Notes: a model not told the origin generated them from the letters alone. A stretch of DNA of 14,755 bases from Candidatus Saccharimonadota bacterium (GCA_905372495.1 CAJPPG010000018.1:1-14755), one strand, 5' to 3'. Counted from the stretch's first letter, positions 6,793-14,724 are shown. Numbers and translations: made by a program.

Positions 6793-7551
6793 ATGTCTGA
6801 GCGCACCTATTTAATTGATTCCCACTGTCATCTCCATGACCAGGAGTTTTTTGTGCCAGCCGCCCAGTTATCTGGTTTAAAAAATGCTAAATTAAATCAA
6901 GTAGACAAAATAGTTTGTATTGGTACTGACCACCAAGATTCCCTAAATGCTCAGCGTTTTGTTCAGGAACATCCAGAATCTCATCTATTTTGGTCATACG
7001 GTATTCATCCGTCAGAGTGGCAAGCTAGTCGCTCCGCGGTTGATTTTAAAAAACAGGAATGTCCACCAATTGCCATCGGCGAGGTGGGGTTAGACTATCA
7101 TTATGGCTATCTAGATCAAAAGCAACAAATCGCACTTTTTGAAGAAATGATCCAGCTTGCAATCGATCAAAATCTTCCTCTTATCTTCCATATCCGCGAG
7201 GCCTTTGATGATTTTTTTGCTATTCTAGGCAACTTTTCAACACAGAATCTTCGTGGTGTGGTTCATTCTTTTACAGATAATAAGAAGAACTTAAATCGCT
7301 CGCTTGAACATGGTTTTTACATCGGCGTCAATGGTCTTGCAACGTATTCGACTCTACCACTACCTCCTCTTGAGCGTATTCTACTTGAAACCGATGCCCC
7401 GTTTTTATCTCCCGTGCCGTATCGTGGTCAAACTAATGAACCTAGCCACATTAAGGAGATTGCTACCTGGTTGGCAACAAAACTTCAGTTAGCTCTGCCG
7501 GTTGTTGTCAATCAAACCAGCAAAAATACCGAAGATTTATTTGGTATATAA
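6793..7551 (+). CDS. tatD: TatD-family metal-dependent hydrolase/DNase
   Basis: This 252-residue TIM-barrel hydrolase is of usual family length. All metal ligands are visible: the H-x-H of DSHCHLHD (H11, H13), E97 in GEVGLDY, H133 in FHIRE, H158 in VHSF and D201 in ETDAP. TatD and its relatives (YcfH, YjjV) are cytosolic nucleases, with 3'-5' exonuclease activity shown for E. coli TatD. Which subgroup this one belongs to cannot be read here, so the symbol marks the family. The gene begins 11 nt after typA with AGGG before the ATG and ends 11 nt before the desulfurase gene. It shows no obvious link to the thiolation genes other than cotranscription. Confidence 0.9.
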   Translation: MSERTYLIDSHCHLHDQEFFVPAAQLSGLKNAKLNQVDKIVCIGTDHQDSLNAQRFVQEHPESHLFWSYGIHPSEWQASRSAVDFKKQECPPIAIGEVGLDYHYGYLDQKQQIALFEEMIQLAIDQNLPLIFHIREAFDDFFAILGNFSTQNLRGVVHSFTDNKKNLNRSLEHGFYIGVNGLATYSTLPLPPLERILLETDAPFLSPVPYRGQTNEPSHIKEIATWLATKLQLALPVVVNQTSKNTEDLFGI

Positions 7552-7562
7552 TAAGAGGGAAT

Positions 7563-8741
7563 ATGAATTCTAATAATACTTATTTAGATTATGCTGCTGC
7601 TACCCCAGTTGATAAGAGGGTACTTGCTGCTATGTTGCCATATTTTTCTGAAAAATTTTACAACCCCTCTGCCGCTTATTTGCCAGCCAAGCATCTTCGT
7701 GGGGAATATGAAACCCAGAAAGCTTTACTTGCCAATACTATTGGCGCCAAGGCTCCTGATCTAATTATTACCGGCGGCGCAACCGAGTCAATTAATCTTG
7801 CTTTTACGGTTTTAAAGCAGAACGCTGGACACTGTCTAATCTCCAGTATTGAGCATGCAGCCGTGCGTGAGTCGGCCAGAGCTTATGCGTCCGGCAATTT
7901 TGATGAAATAAAAGTCTCATTCACTGGTCTAGTTGATTTAGTTGATCTTAGGCAAAAAATTAAAGAGGATACCGTCCTCATTTCGATCGCACTTGTGAAT
8001 AATGAGCTGGGGACTATTCAGCCTCTCTCTGAAATTAGTCGACTCTTGCAGGATATACGACAAACTCGACTAAAAGAGGGGAATCTTACGCCGCTCTATC
8101 TTCATTCCGATGCCTCTCAGGCAATGAATCTTCTTGACTTATCGGTTGCAAGATTAGGAGTAGATCTTCTTACTATTAATGCTGCTAAAGTTTATGGCCC
8201 CAAGGGAATTGGCGCCCTTTATGTCGCGCGTGGTGTTAAGCTGTCTCCAGTTACTTTTGGTGGTGGGCAAGAAATGGGTTTGCGTTCTGGTACGGAAAAC
8301 GTTCCGGCCTTAATTGGCTTTGCGGCTGCTGCAAGGCTCGCTAAAGAACATTTAGCTAGTTCTCGCCGCCGATATAAAGATTTTGCAAATCAGTTTAAAC
8401 AGATTATTGAGCAAGAATCTCAAGTTGCTCCGCTCTGGCTTGGTAATCCAAAACATCAATTAGTTAATTTTGTTCCAGTTTGTTTCAAGGGTTTGGATGC
8501 CGAGCGTTTGATTTTTAAGCTTGAAGATCTTGGGGTTTATCTCTCCACTGGGGCTGCCTGCGCTGCTTCAAAAGGGCAAAAGTCTCATGTTTTATCGGCT
8601 ATCGGCTTGTCAGATCAAGAGATTGCTGGTTCCTTGCGAGTTACCTTTGGGCAAGACAATCAGCTTGAAGACGTTAAAAAAGCCGCACATCTGATTGCAG
8701 AAGTAGTAAATCAAGAAGCAAGACGCTTAAAGTTAAAATAG
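7563..8741 (+). CDS. nifS: Cysteine desulfurase (NifS/IscS family)
   Basis: This 392-residue PLP enzyme takes sulfur from L-cysteine as a persulfide, giving alanine. Visible residues are the ATES phosphate loop (T74), H98 in SIEHAAV, N147/E148 in VNNELG, D183 and Q186 in SDASQA, PLP lysine K209 in AAKVYGPKG, T244 in RSGTEN and catalytic C333 in GAACAAS. The His that normally precedes the PLP lysine (SxHK in IscS) is Ala here (A208), and the Ser two before it is Asn (N206), so part of the usual cofactor phosphate contacts differ. It starts 11 nt after tatD with a GAGGG Shine-Dalgarno and ends 10 nt before mnmA. No IscU, SufU or ferredoxin gene is nearby. Pairing with mnmA, as in B. subtilis yrvO-mnmA, suggests it supplies sulfur for tRNA thiolation. 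The symbol denotes family. Confidence 0.93.
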   Translation: MNSNNTYLDYAAATPVDKRVLAAMLPYFSEKFYNPSAAYLPAKHLRGEYETQKALLANTIGAKAPDLIITGGATESINLAFTVLKQNAGHCLISSIEHAAVRESARAYASGNFDEIKVSFTGLVDLVDLRQKIKEDTVLISIALVNNELGTIQPLSEISRLLQDIRQTRLKEGNLTPLYLHSDASQAMNLLDLSVARLGVDLLTINAAKVYGPKGIGALYVARGVKLSPVTFGGGQEMGLRSGTENVPALIGFAAAARLAKEHLASSRRRYKDFANQFKQIIEQESQVAPLWLGNPKHQLVNFVPVCFKGLDAERLIFKLEDLGVYLSTGAACAASKGQKSHVLSAIGLSDQEIAGSLRVTFGQDNQLEDVKKAAHLIAEVVNQEARRLKLK

Positions 8742-8751
8742 TGGGAGTTTT

Positions 8752-9855
8752 ATGCAAGAAAAGATTTTAAGTTACCATCCAGAGAATACCAATAAAACAG
8801 TTTTTGTTGGTATGTCTGGCGGTGTGGACTCATCTGTTTCCGCCTTGCTTCTAAAAAATGCCGGCTATCAAGTGGTCGGTGTCTATATGAAAAACTGGTC
8901 AAGGGATCTTCCAGGTATGAAATGTCCTTGGGCGGAAGACCTAGCTGATGCCAAACGCGTTGCTACTAAATTAGATATTGATTTTCGCATTTTTGACTTT
9001 GAAGAAGAATATCACCAGAAAGTCGTAGATTATATGTTGTCGGAATTTCAAAAGGGGAATACCCCAAATCCGGACATTATGTGTAACCAAGAGATCAAAT
9101 TTAAATTATTCTACGAAGTTGCCAAAGAACAAGGTGCCGATTTGATCGCCACTGGCCATTACGCTAGCTCAGATTCAAAAAACTTATTAAAAGCTGTCGA
9201 TCAAAACAAAGATCAAACATATTTTCTCTATCGTATTTCGGAAGAAGCTGTTGCTTCAACTATTTTTCCGCTTGGGCGACTTAATAAGCCAGAAGTAAAA
9301 CAACTGGCTGCAGATAATCATCTCGATAATGCGTACAAGAAAGAATCCATGGGCGTTTGTTTTGTTGGTGAGGTGGGGATGCATGATTTTCTGAAAGAAT
9401 ATTTCCCAGTAACTCCAGGCGAAGTTATTGATCGTGAATCAAATCAGGTGGTTGGAGTTCACGACGGTGCTGTTTTTTATACGATTGGCCAGCGACATGG
9501 ACTAAATCTCAGTGGCGGTCTTCCATATTACATTGTTGATAAAAATATGTCTCAAAATATTATTTATGTTTCTCGCAATCTTAATAATCCAAATCTTTGG
9601 ACCAACAAATTGATTCTTAAAGATGTGTTTTTACGCTCGGAATATGGTAAAAATGGTGAGATTATTCCGTTGTCTCCAGACCTTGATATTCGTATTCGTC
9701 ACCGTGCCGCCCTGCAACCCGCAAAATTAAAAATTGCCGAAGAAAGAAACCAGGCAGTCCTCGATTTTGAACACGAGTTCAAGCGTCCCGCCTCTGGTCA
9801 GTCAGCTGTTTTTTATCATAATAATGTTTGTCTTGGTGGCGGTATTATCGTCTAG
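8752..9855 (+). CDS. mnmA: tRNA-specific 2-thiouridylase MnmA
   Basis: This 367-residue cytosolic enzyme adenylates and then thiolates U34 of tRNA-Lys, -Glu and -Gln to s2U. The PP-loop SGGVDSS is at 22-28. The catalytic cysteines are C111 (PDIMCNQEIKF) and C203 (MGVCFVGE), matching E. coli C102 and C199. The D-Q-T-Y-F-L block near 154-159, the tRNA-binding region with FYTIGQRHGL (242-251) and the C-terminal beta-barrel ending CLGGGIIV are present, so it is full length. GGGAG at 8743-8747 supports the ATG. It is the last gene of the typA operon, next to its presumed sulfur donor. Its stop codon lies in the first of three 19-bp tandem repeats, but the C-terminus looks normal for the family, so the repeats have not changed the protein. 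Confidence 0.96.
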   Translation: MQEKILSYHPENTNKTVFVGMSGGVDSSVSALLLKNAGYQVVGVYMKNWSRDLPGMKCPWAEDLADAKRVATKLDIDFRIFDFEEEYHQKVVDYMLSEFQKGNTPNPDIMCNQEIKFKLFYEVAKEQGADLIATGHYASSDSKNLLKAVDQNKDQTYFLYRISEEAVASTIFPLGRLNKPEVKQLAADNHLDNAYKKESMGVCFVGEVGMHDFLKEYFPVTPGEVIDRESNQVVGVHDGAVFYTIGQRHGLNLSGGLPYYIVDKNMSQNIIYVSRNLNNPNLWTNKLILKDVFLRSEYGKNGEIIPLSPDLDIRIRHRAALQPAKLKIAEERNQAVLDFEHEFKRPASGQSAVFYHNNVCLGGGIIV

Positions 9856-9899
9856 CCTACGTAGTATCGTCTAATCTACGTATTATCGTCTAGCCTACT
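9843..9899. repeat. Three 19-bp tandem repeats between convergent stops
   Basis: Units at 9843-9861, 9862-9880 and 9881-9899 read TATTATCGTCTAGCCTACG and variants. Unit 3 differs from unit 1 only in its last base; unit 2 differs at three bases. Every unit carries a plus-strand stop (TAG or TAA) at the mnmA stop position and a minus-strand TAG (CTA on plus) at the stop position of the opposite gene. It looks like duplication of the junction of the two genes. There are no spacers, so it is not CRISPR. Confidence 0.9.
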
Positions 9900-10197
9900 T
9901 TTTAAAGCAGGCGCCACCCTTTTTTTCTTCAAAGTCACGCGTGAATTCGTCGATGTATCTTAAAAGCCCTATTTTCTTAATTTTTTCATCCACGTCCTTC
10001 ATCTCGAAGTCCGTCCCATCCTTATGAGTAGCGGAAATTGCCTTTTCGCTGGTTGGGTCAAATTTTAAGGTAATCGTATCATTAGCTGTCTTGCATACGA
10101 GACTAATTGCGCCATCTCCAGTCAAAAACTTTTTAATCGAAAGGAATGCAATTATCCCAATAATTCCAATAATGAATAAGGCAATTAATTTTCTCAT
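9895..10197 (-). CDS. Small membrane-anchored protein of unknown function
   Basis: This 100-residue protein is the only minus-strand gene in the window. It has a basic start (MRK), a strong hydrophobic helix at about 4-21 and a Lys-rich edge, then a soluble part of about 75 residues outside the membrane. The soluble part has two cysteines (near 35 and 97) that could pair, a run of beta-like strands (DTITLKFDP, AISATHKDG) and a charged helix (KIGLLRYIDEFTRDFEEKK). No signal peptidase site is clear, so it is probably an N-terminal anchor. AGGA lies about 7 nt before the ATG. It converges with mnmA and diverges from alaS. I do not recognise the family. Confidence 0.65.
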   Translation of the reverse strand: MRKLIALFIIGIIGIIAFLSIKKFLTGDGAISLVCKTANDTITLKFDPTSEKAISATHKDGTDFEMKDVDEKIKKIGLLRYIDEFTRDFEEKKGGACFKK

Positions 10198-10310
10198 CTT
10201 TTTTCCTAATTATGCTTATCCTTACCTTAACACAATCACCCTTCAATGTCTATAAATAGTAATGTTATATGGTTAATAAACAGAGGTTTAGGCATGATAT
10301 AATATAAGGC
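10198..10310. promoter_or_regulatory. Divergent promoter region
   Basis: This 113-bp gap serves both the small minus-strand gene and alaS. On plus, TGaTATAAT (10295-10303) is an ideal extended -10 ending 7 nt before the alaS ATG at 10311, so transcription should start at or next to the ATG. On minus, only weak candidates (CATAAT with a short spacer to TTGTGT) are seen. No clear operator was found. Confidence 0.6.
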
Positions 10311-12188
10311 ATGAATGCTAGTGAAATCCGTCAAAAATTTCTTGAATATCAGCAAAAGCTTGGACATCAAGTCATCGCCCCTGCGAAATTAGTGCTTGAA
10401 AACGATCCAACCACTCTTTTTACCGGTTCAGGTATGCAGCCTCTCTTGCCTTTCCTTCTTGGAGAATCACATCCTGAGGGTAAGCGTTTAGCCGACTCTC
10501 AACCATGTCTTCGTTTGCAGGATATTGAGGACGTTGGTGATCCAAGACATACAACAGTTTTTGAGATGCTAGGTAACTGGTCTCTTGGTGATTATTTTAA
10601 GAGTCAACAAATTCCCGCCTTCTTTAAGTTTTTAACTGAAGAAGTTGGCCTAGATCCACATAAAATTTATGTTACCTGTTTTATTGGTAGTGAAAAATAC
10701 GGTATTCCAAAAGACACCGAAGCTGCTGAAATCTGGCAGCAGGTCTTTAAGGAGGCTGGCGTAGATGCTAAAATCGCTGAAATCGGTAGTGCCGAAAATG
10801 GTGCTATCAGAGGCATCAAAGAAGGTGAGCATATTTTCTTCTATGATGATCATGAAAACTGGTGGAGCCGTGGCGGCGGTGTAGAGACCACTCCAATTGG
10901 TGATCCTTGTGGACCCGATTCCGAAGTCTTCTACGATTTTGGTGAAGATAAACAAGATGTTGTCAACTTTGGCCAGTCACATCCTGCCTCGGATGGCGCT
11001 CGCTTTATGGAAATCGGTAATCAAGTCTTCATGCAATATAAGCGCAATGAAGATGGAAGCTTTTCCGAACTAAAGCACAAAAATATTGACTTCGGGGGTG
11101 GCTTGGAACGTATTGCTGCTGCCGCAATTGACTCATTTGATGTCTTTGAGACCTCACTTTTAAAGCCATTAATCGCAAAGATTGAAGAAATTAGTCATAA
11201 ACAATATGCCGAATATACTGCCGAAATGCGTATTATTGCCGATCACTTACGTGGTGCCTATCTCCTTTCTGCGCAAGGACTCACTCCCAGTAACCGTAAA
11301 CAAGGCTATGCACTCCGTCGTCTCATCCGACGTGCCATCCTAAAAGCCCTTAATCTTGGTATAGAACAGAATTTTCTCTCTCAGATTATTCCACTTATTG
11401 AAAACAACTATCGTGACCTTTCCGACGAGATTCTAAATACCCGTCAGGATGCCCTTATGGTTCTAATTCATGAAGAGCAGGCGTTCAGAAAAACCTTAAA
11501 TCGTGGTCTTAAGGAGCTCAATAAACTAAAAACCTCTGGTCTTACTGGTGAGGAATTATTTAAACTTCAGGATACTTATGGTTTCCCACTCGAACTTTCT
11601 ATTGAAGAGGCTAAGCGCCAGCAAATTGAGCTAAGCTCAAATTGGCAGACTGAATTTGATCAATGCCTCGCCGCCCAGCGTGAGCGTTCTAAAACTGCTT
11701 CTGAGGGTATGTTCAAAGGTGGTCTTGAAGATCATAGCGAGATGTCGACTAAATATCATACCGCAACTCATCTCCTACTTGCCGCCCTGCAAAAATTAAT
11801 AGATCCGAAAATCGGCCAGGCTGGCTCCAATATTACCTCCGAGCGGCTTCGTTTTGATTTTAACCTAGATCGTAAGTTAACTCCGGAAGAAATCAAGGCT
11901 CTCGAAGCTCAGGTTAACCAATGGATTCTCGAAGATCACACTGTCACCTTTGCCGAATTTGAAAAAACATATGCTAGGGATACCCTGCATGCTCATGGTC
12001 AATTCTGGGAGAAATATCCAGATATCGTCAAGGTTTATACGATTGGTGATTTTGAACATCCCGTCTCCCGCGAATTGTGCGGTGGACCCCACGTCGAACA
12101 TACTGGTATGCTTGGTAAATTCAAAATCAAGAAAGAGGAATCTTCCTCTGCTGGTATTCGTCGCATCAAAGCTGTTTTGGAAAATTAA
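10311..12188 (+). CDS. alaS: Alanyl-tRNA synthetase, compact form
   Basis: This 625-residue enzyme charges tRNA-Ala in the cytosol; E. coli AlaRS has about 875 residues. The class II core is clear: FTGSGMQP near 37-44, motif 2 RHTTVFEMLGNWSLGDYFK (79-97) and motif 3 GGGLERIAA (262-270). The tRNA-recognition helices follow to about 460. The editing zinc ligands are present as H483-x3-H487 (HTATH) and C590/H594 (CGGPH). The protein passes almost directly from the helical linker to HTATH. The beta-barrel with the ESGGQ-type Gly motif that normally precedes it is not seen, and the protein ends after the editing domain with no C-Ala/DHHA1 region. The start is fixed by conserved N-terminal sequence and an extended -10 box ending at 10303. 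No usable Shine-Dalgarno fits (AAGG is 1 nt from the ATG), so it is probably leaderless. pepN begins 64 nt after the stop. Confidence 0.95.
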   Translation: MNASEIRQKFLEYQQKLGHQVIAPAKLVLENDPTTLFTGSGMQPLLPFLLGESHPEGKRLADSQPCLRLQDIEDVGDPRHTTVFEMLGNWSLGDYFKSQQIPAFFKFLTEEVGLDPHKIYVTCFIGSEKYGIPKDTEAAEIWQQVFKEAGVDAKIAEIGSAENGAIRGIKEGEHIFFYDDHENWWSRGGGVETTPIGDPCGPDSEVFYDFGEDKQDVVNFGQSHPASDGARFMEIGNQVFMQYKRNEDGSFSELKHKNIDFGGGLERIAAAAIDSFDVFETSLLKPLIAKIEEISHKQYAEYTAEMRIIADHLRGAYLLSAQGLTPSNRKQGYALRRLIRRAILKALNLGIEQNFLSQIIPLIENNYRDLSDEILNTRQDALMVLIHEEQAFRKTLNRGLKELNKLKTSGLTGEELFKLQDTYGFPLELSIEEAKRQQIELSSNWQTEFDQCLAAQRERSKTASEGMFKGGLEDHSEMSTKYHTATHLLLAALQKLIDPKIGQAGSNITSERLRFDFNLDRKLTPEEIKALEAQVNQWILEDHTVTFAEFEKTYARDTLHAHGQFWEKYPDIVKVYTIGDFEHPVSRELCGGPHVEHTGMLGKFKIKKEESSSAGIRRIKAVLEN

Positions 12189-12201
12189 ATAATTCATTTT
12201 G

Positions 12202-12266
12202 ATTAGTCGTTCTTCGTCCCCATGTCGTATAATAAACAAAAAGTGGAGACATATGGAACGACTAAT
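12202..12266. repeat. Inverted repeat framing the pepN promoter and start
   Basis: ATTAGTCGTTC (12202-12212) is the exact reverse complement of GAACGACTAAT (12256-12266), and pairing extends further with G-T pairs to 12199 and 12269. The arms enclose the -10 box, Shine-Dalgarno and ATG of pepN. It could be a pair of operator half sites, an RNA stem in read-through transcripts from alaS, or chance. Confidence 0.45.
12228..12233 (+). promoter_or_regulatory. -10 box of pepN
   Basis: TATAAT lies 19 nt before the ATG at 12253. No convincing -35 was seen. Transcription near 12240 gives a leader of about 13 nt containing the GGAG at 12245-12248. Read-through from alaS is also possible because no terminator separates them. 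Confidence 0.55.
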
Positions 12267-14724
12267 TAATTATTTTATTCCTCAAAATTATCAACTTGAA
12301 CTTCGTGTTAATAAAAATACGGAAGAAATTCAAGGACATACGATTATTTCTGGTGAGACAAAAGATTCGATATTAAAACTTCATGCCAGAGATTTAAAAA
12401 TTACTAAAATACTTATTGATAATAAGCCAGTAGAGTTTGCCTTAGATCCAGATAATCAATTATTGAGCATTAGTCCGGTGGAAAAAGGCCAGTCGATAGT
12501 TATTGATATTCGTTATGCCTTTAAACTCAGTCACAGTATGATCGGCATGTATCTGTCGACCTATAAATACGAAGGTGGGGAAGAGCGTATCATTTCTACT
12601 CAGTTTGAATCGCACTATGCCAGAATGATGTTTCCTTGTATTGATGAACCTGAGGCTAAGGCAACCTTTGATCTGAAAGTTATTGATACAGATATTGAGG
12701 ATACTATCCTCAGCAATATGCCAATCCTCTCGGAGCGAGTATTAACTTATACTTCCGTTAATGCTGACTTGAATCCTAAAGAAGATCCAAACGCTCTCAA
12801 TCTAAATACTGAAGTATCTCGTAAAATTGTTACCTTCAAGACTACGCCTAAGATGTCTACTTATCTATTAGCCATCTGTATTGGTAAATTCAATAGAGTA
12901 TCTGGCACAAATCAACATGGCATAGAAGTGACCACTTATGGCGCGCTCAACCAGCCAACTGAGTGTTTAGAATTTTCAAATCAAATCGCCATGGGATCAC
13001 TAGATTTTTATGACCAACTTTTTGAAGTTCCTTACCCTCTACCAAAACTTGACCAGGTTGCTATTCCTGACTTTGATGCCGGAGCCATGGAAAACTGGGG
13101 CTTAGTCACCTACCGTGAGTCTTGCCTTCTTGCAGATCAAAACACTCCTCAAACCACCAAGGAATATATTGCAACCGTTGTCACTCACGAGCTGTCTCAT
13201 CAATGGTTTGGCAATCTCGTTACCATGCGTTGGTGGGATAATCTCTGGCTGAATGAAAGTTTTGCCAATATGATGCAATTCTATGCCGTCGATCATCTCC
13301 GTCCAGAATGGCAGATTTGGCAAGATTATTTTACTGAGGATTGCTTATATGCACTTCGTCGAGACTCTCTTAAGAACGTACAGTCGGTTCAGCAGGCCGT
13401 CTCAGATCCTGCCGAAATCGATAGTCTTTTTGACGGTGCCATTGTCTATGCTAAAGGCTCACATCTGATGTTTATGCTTATGCGTCTGATGGGCGAAGAA
13501 CAGTTCTTTAAAGGTCTGAAGAAATATTTCCAAAAGTTCCAGTATCAAAATACTTCCGGTGATGACTTATGGGCCTGTCTACAAGAATTCGCTTCCTTTG
13601 ATATTAAAAGTATGATGGATTCATGGATTTTACAACCAGGCTTTCCGCTAATTGATGGAAAGAAGCAACAACGTTTTCTTGCTGATGGTTCCACGGACCA
13701 AACCACATGGGTTCTTCCTAAAATCACCGATGATATGTCTGGTCATTATCTAATAAAACTATCAGATCAGGATTTTGAGCAAAAAATACGAGATTTTCAA
13801 AAACTAAGCTTTGAACAAAAGCTCAGGTTATTGATTGACCGCAGCATGCTTATGCGCACACCGTATATTAATACTAGTAGTATTTTTGATTTACTCCCTA
13901 AGTTCGAAAAAGAAACGCAGGAATCAATTTGGCAGCTAATTGTTACTATTGTCGCTAATCTTAAAATCTTCTTCCCCCCAACCTCTGAATATTTTCCTTT
14001 ATTCAAGAAGTATCTTTCGAGACTAGTTGCTTATAATATTGAGCGTCTTGGTCTTAGTCCAGCAGACGATGCTGTGGATGATCTAAAACTCCGACCACTA
14101 GTTCTCAATTTTGCTATCTATGCAGAGGACGAGGCTATTTTATCGAAATTGTCTAATATCTACGATCAGAAAGTTGGTAAAAATATGAATTTCTCAGCGG
14201 TTTCCCCTGAGTTACTTGATACTATTGTTGATGCTAAATATCGCTATTCTGATGAAGTACTCTTCAAGTCCCTGCTTGAACGATACAAAGGTGAGCCTAA
14301 TCCAGTTTATAAATCAATTATCTTAGAAACATTAACCGATAGTCGAAATGCGGAGCATATTAATATACTTATTAACCTGCTCGAAAATCAAGAGGTAGTT
14401 AGACTGCAAGATCACCTCTCCTTCTTGGTATCCCTACTTTCTAATCATTGGTCAAAACAGCTGGCCCTCGAATGGTTTTATAGTCACTGGGATTATATAA
14501 AAGAGATTACGAAGAATAAGTCTATTGATGATTATATCCGAGTTGTTGGGGCACGTATCTCTAGTCAAACCGAATCAGTACGATTTAGTAAGTTCTGCGA
14601 TCAGGAAAGAAATAATAAAGCAGTAGCCAGAGCGATCAAGATTGCAGAATATGGTATCAAAATCACCCTCAATTGGCGAGAACGTGAGGCAGAAAACGTC
14701 TATCAGAAAATCCAGCAATTATGA
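12253..14724 (+). CDS. pepN: M1-family aminopeptidase (PepN-like)
   Basis: This 823-residue zinc aminopeptidase removes N-terminal residues from peptides. The N-terminal beta domain is followed by the thermolysin-like domain with GAMEN at 277-281 (free N-terminus binding), HELSH at 312-316 with E335 18 residues on (zinc: H312, H316, E335; base E313) and the transition-state Tyr at 399 in VYAKGS. An ERAP1-like helical C-terminal domain fills about 500-820. There is no signal peptide or anchor, so it is cytosolic. A TTG start at 12199 would add 18 residues but lies upstream of the -10 box. The ATG at 12253 has GGAG before it and starts a normal family N-terminus (MERLINYFIPQNYQLEL). The stop is UGA, the only one among the genes here. 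Such an enzyme fits a host-dependent cell that recycles imported peptides; that role is inferred. Confidence 0.95.
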   Translation: MERLINYFIPQNYQLELRVNKNTEEIQGHTIISGETKDSILKLHARDLKITKILIDNKPVEFALDPDNQLLSISPVEKGQSIVIDIRYAFKLSHSMIGMYLSTYKYEGGEERIISTQFESHYARMMFPCIDEPEAKATFDLKVIDTDIEDTILSNMPILSERVLTYTSVNADLNPKEDPNALNLNTEVSRKIVTFKTTPKMSTYLLAICIGKFNRVSGTNQHGIEVTTYGALNQPTECLEFSNQIAMGSLDFYDQLFEVPYPLPKLDQVAIPDFDAGAMENWGLVTYRESCLLADQNTPQTTKEYIATVVTHELSHQWFGNLVTMRWWDNLWLNESFANMMQFYAVDHLRPEWQIWQDYFTEDCLYALRRDSLKNVQSVQQAVSDPAEIDSLFDGAIVYAKGSHLMFMLMRLMGEEQFFKGLKKYFQKFQYQNTSGDDLWACLQEFASFDIKSMMDSWILQPGFPLIDGKKQQRFLADGSTDQTTWVLPKITDDMSGHYLIKLSDQDFEQKIRDFQKLSFEQKLRLLIDRSMLMRTPYINTSSIFDLLPKFEKETQESIWQLIVTIVANLKIFFPPTSEYFPLFKKYLSRLVAYNIERLGLSPADDAVDDLKLRPLVLNFAIYAEDEAILSKLSNIYDQKVGKNMNFSAVSPELLDTIVDAKYRYSDEVLFKSLLERYKGEPNPVYKSIILETLTDSRNAEHINILINLLENQEVVRLQDHLSFLVSLLSNHWSKQLALEWFYSHWDYIKEITKNKSIDDYIRVVGARISSQTESVRFSKFCDQERNNKAVARAIKIAEYGIKITLNWREREAENVYQKIQQL

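Noticed and set aside
9843..9899. CRISPR array
   Set aside because: Units are directly adjacent with no spacers, only 19 bp long, and no cas gene is present.
12199..12252. TTG start giving pepN 18 more residues
   Set aside because: It lies upstream of the TATAAT at 12228, has no Shine-Dalgarno, and the added residues do not look like an M1 N-terminus. The ATG at 12253 has GGAG and a family-like start.
14722..14724. UGA read as Gly (code 25) at the end of pepN
   Set aside because: No conserved gene here has an in-frame UGA, and the protein is already complete at this codon. Reading through would add only six residues before TAA.
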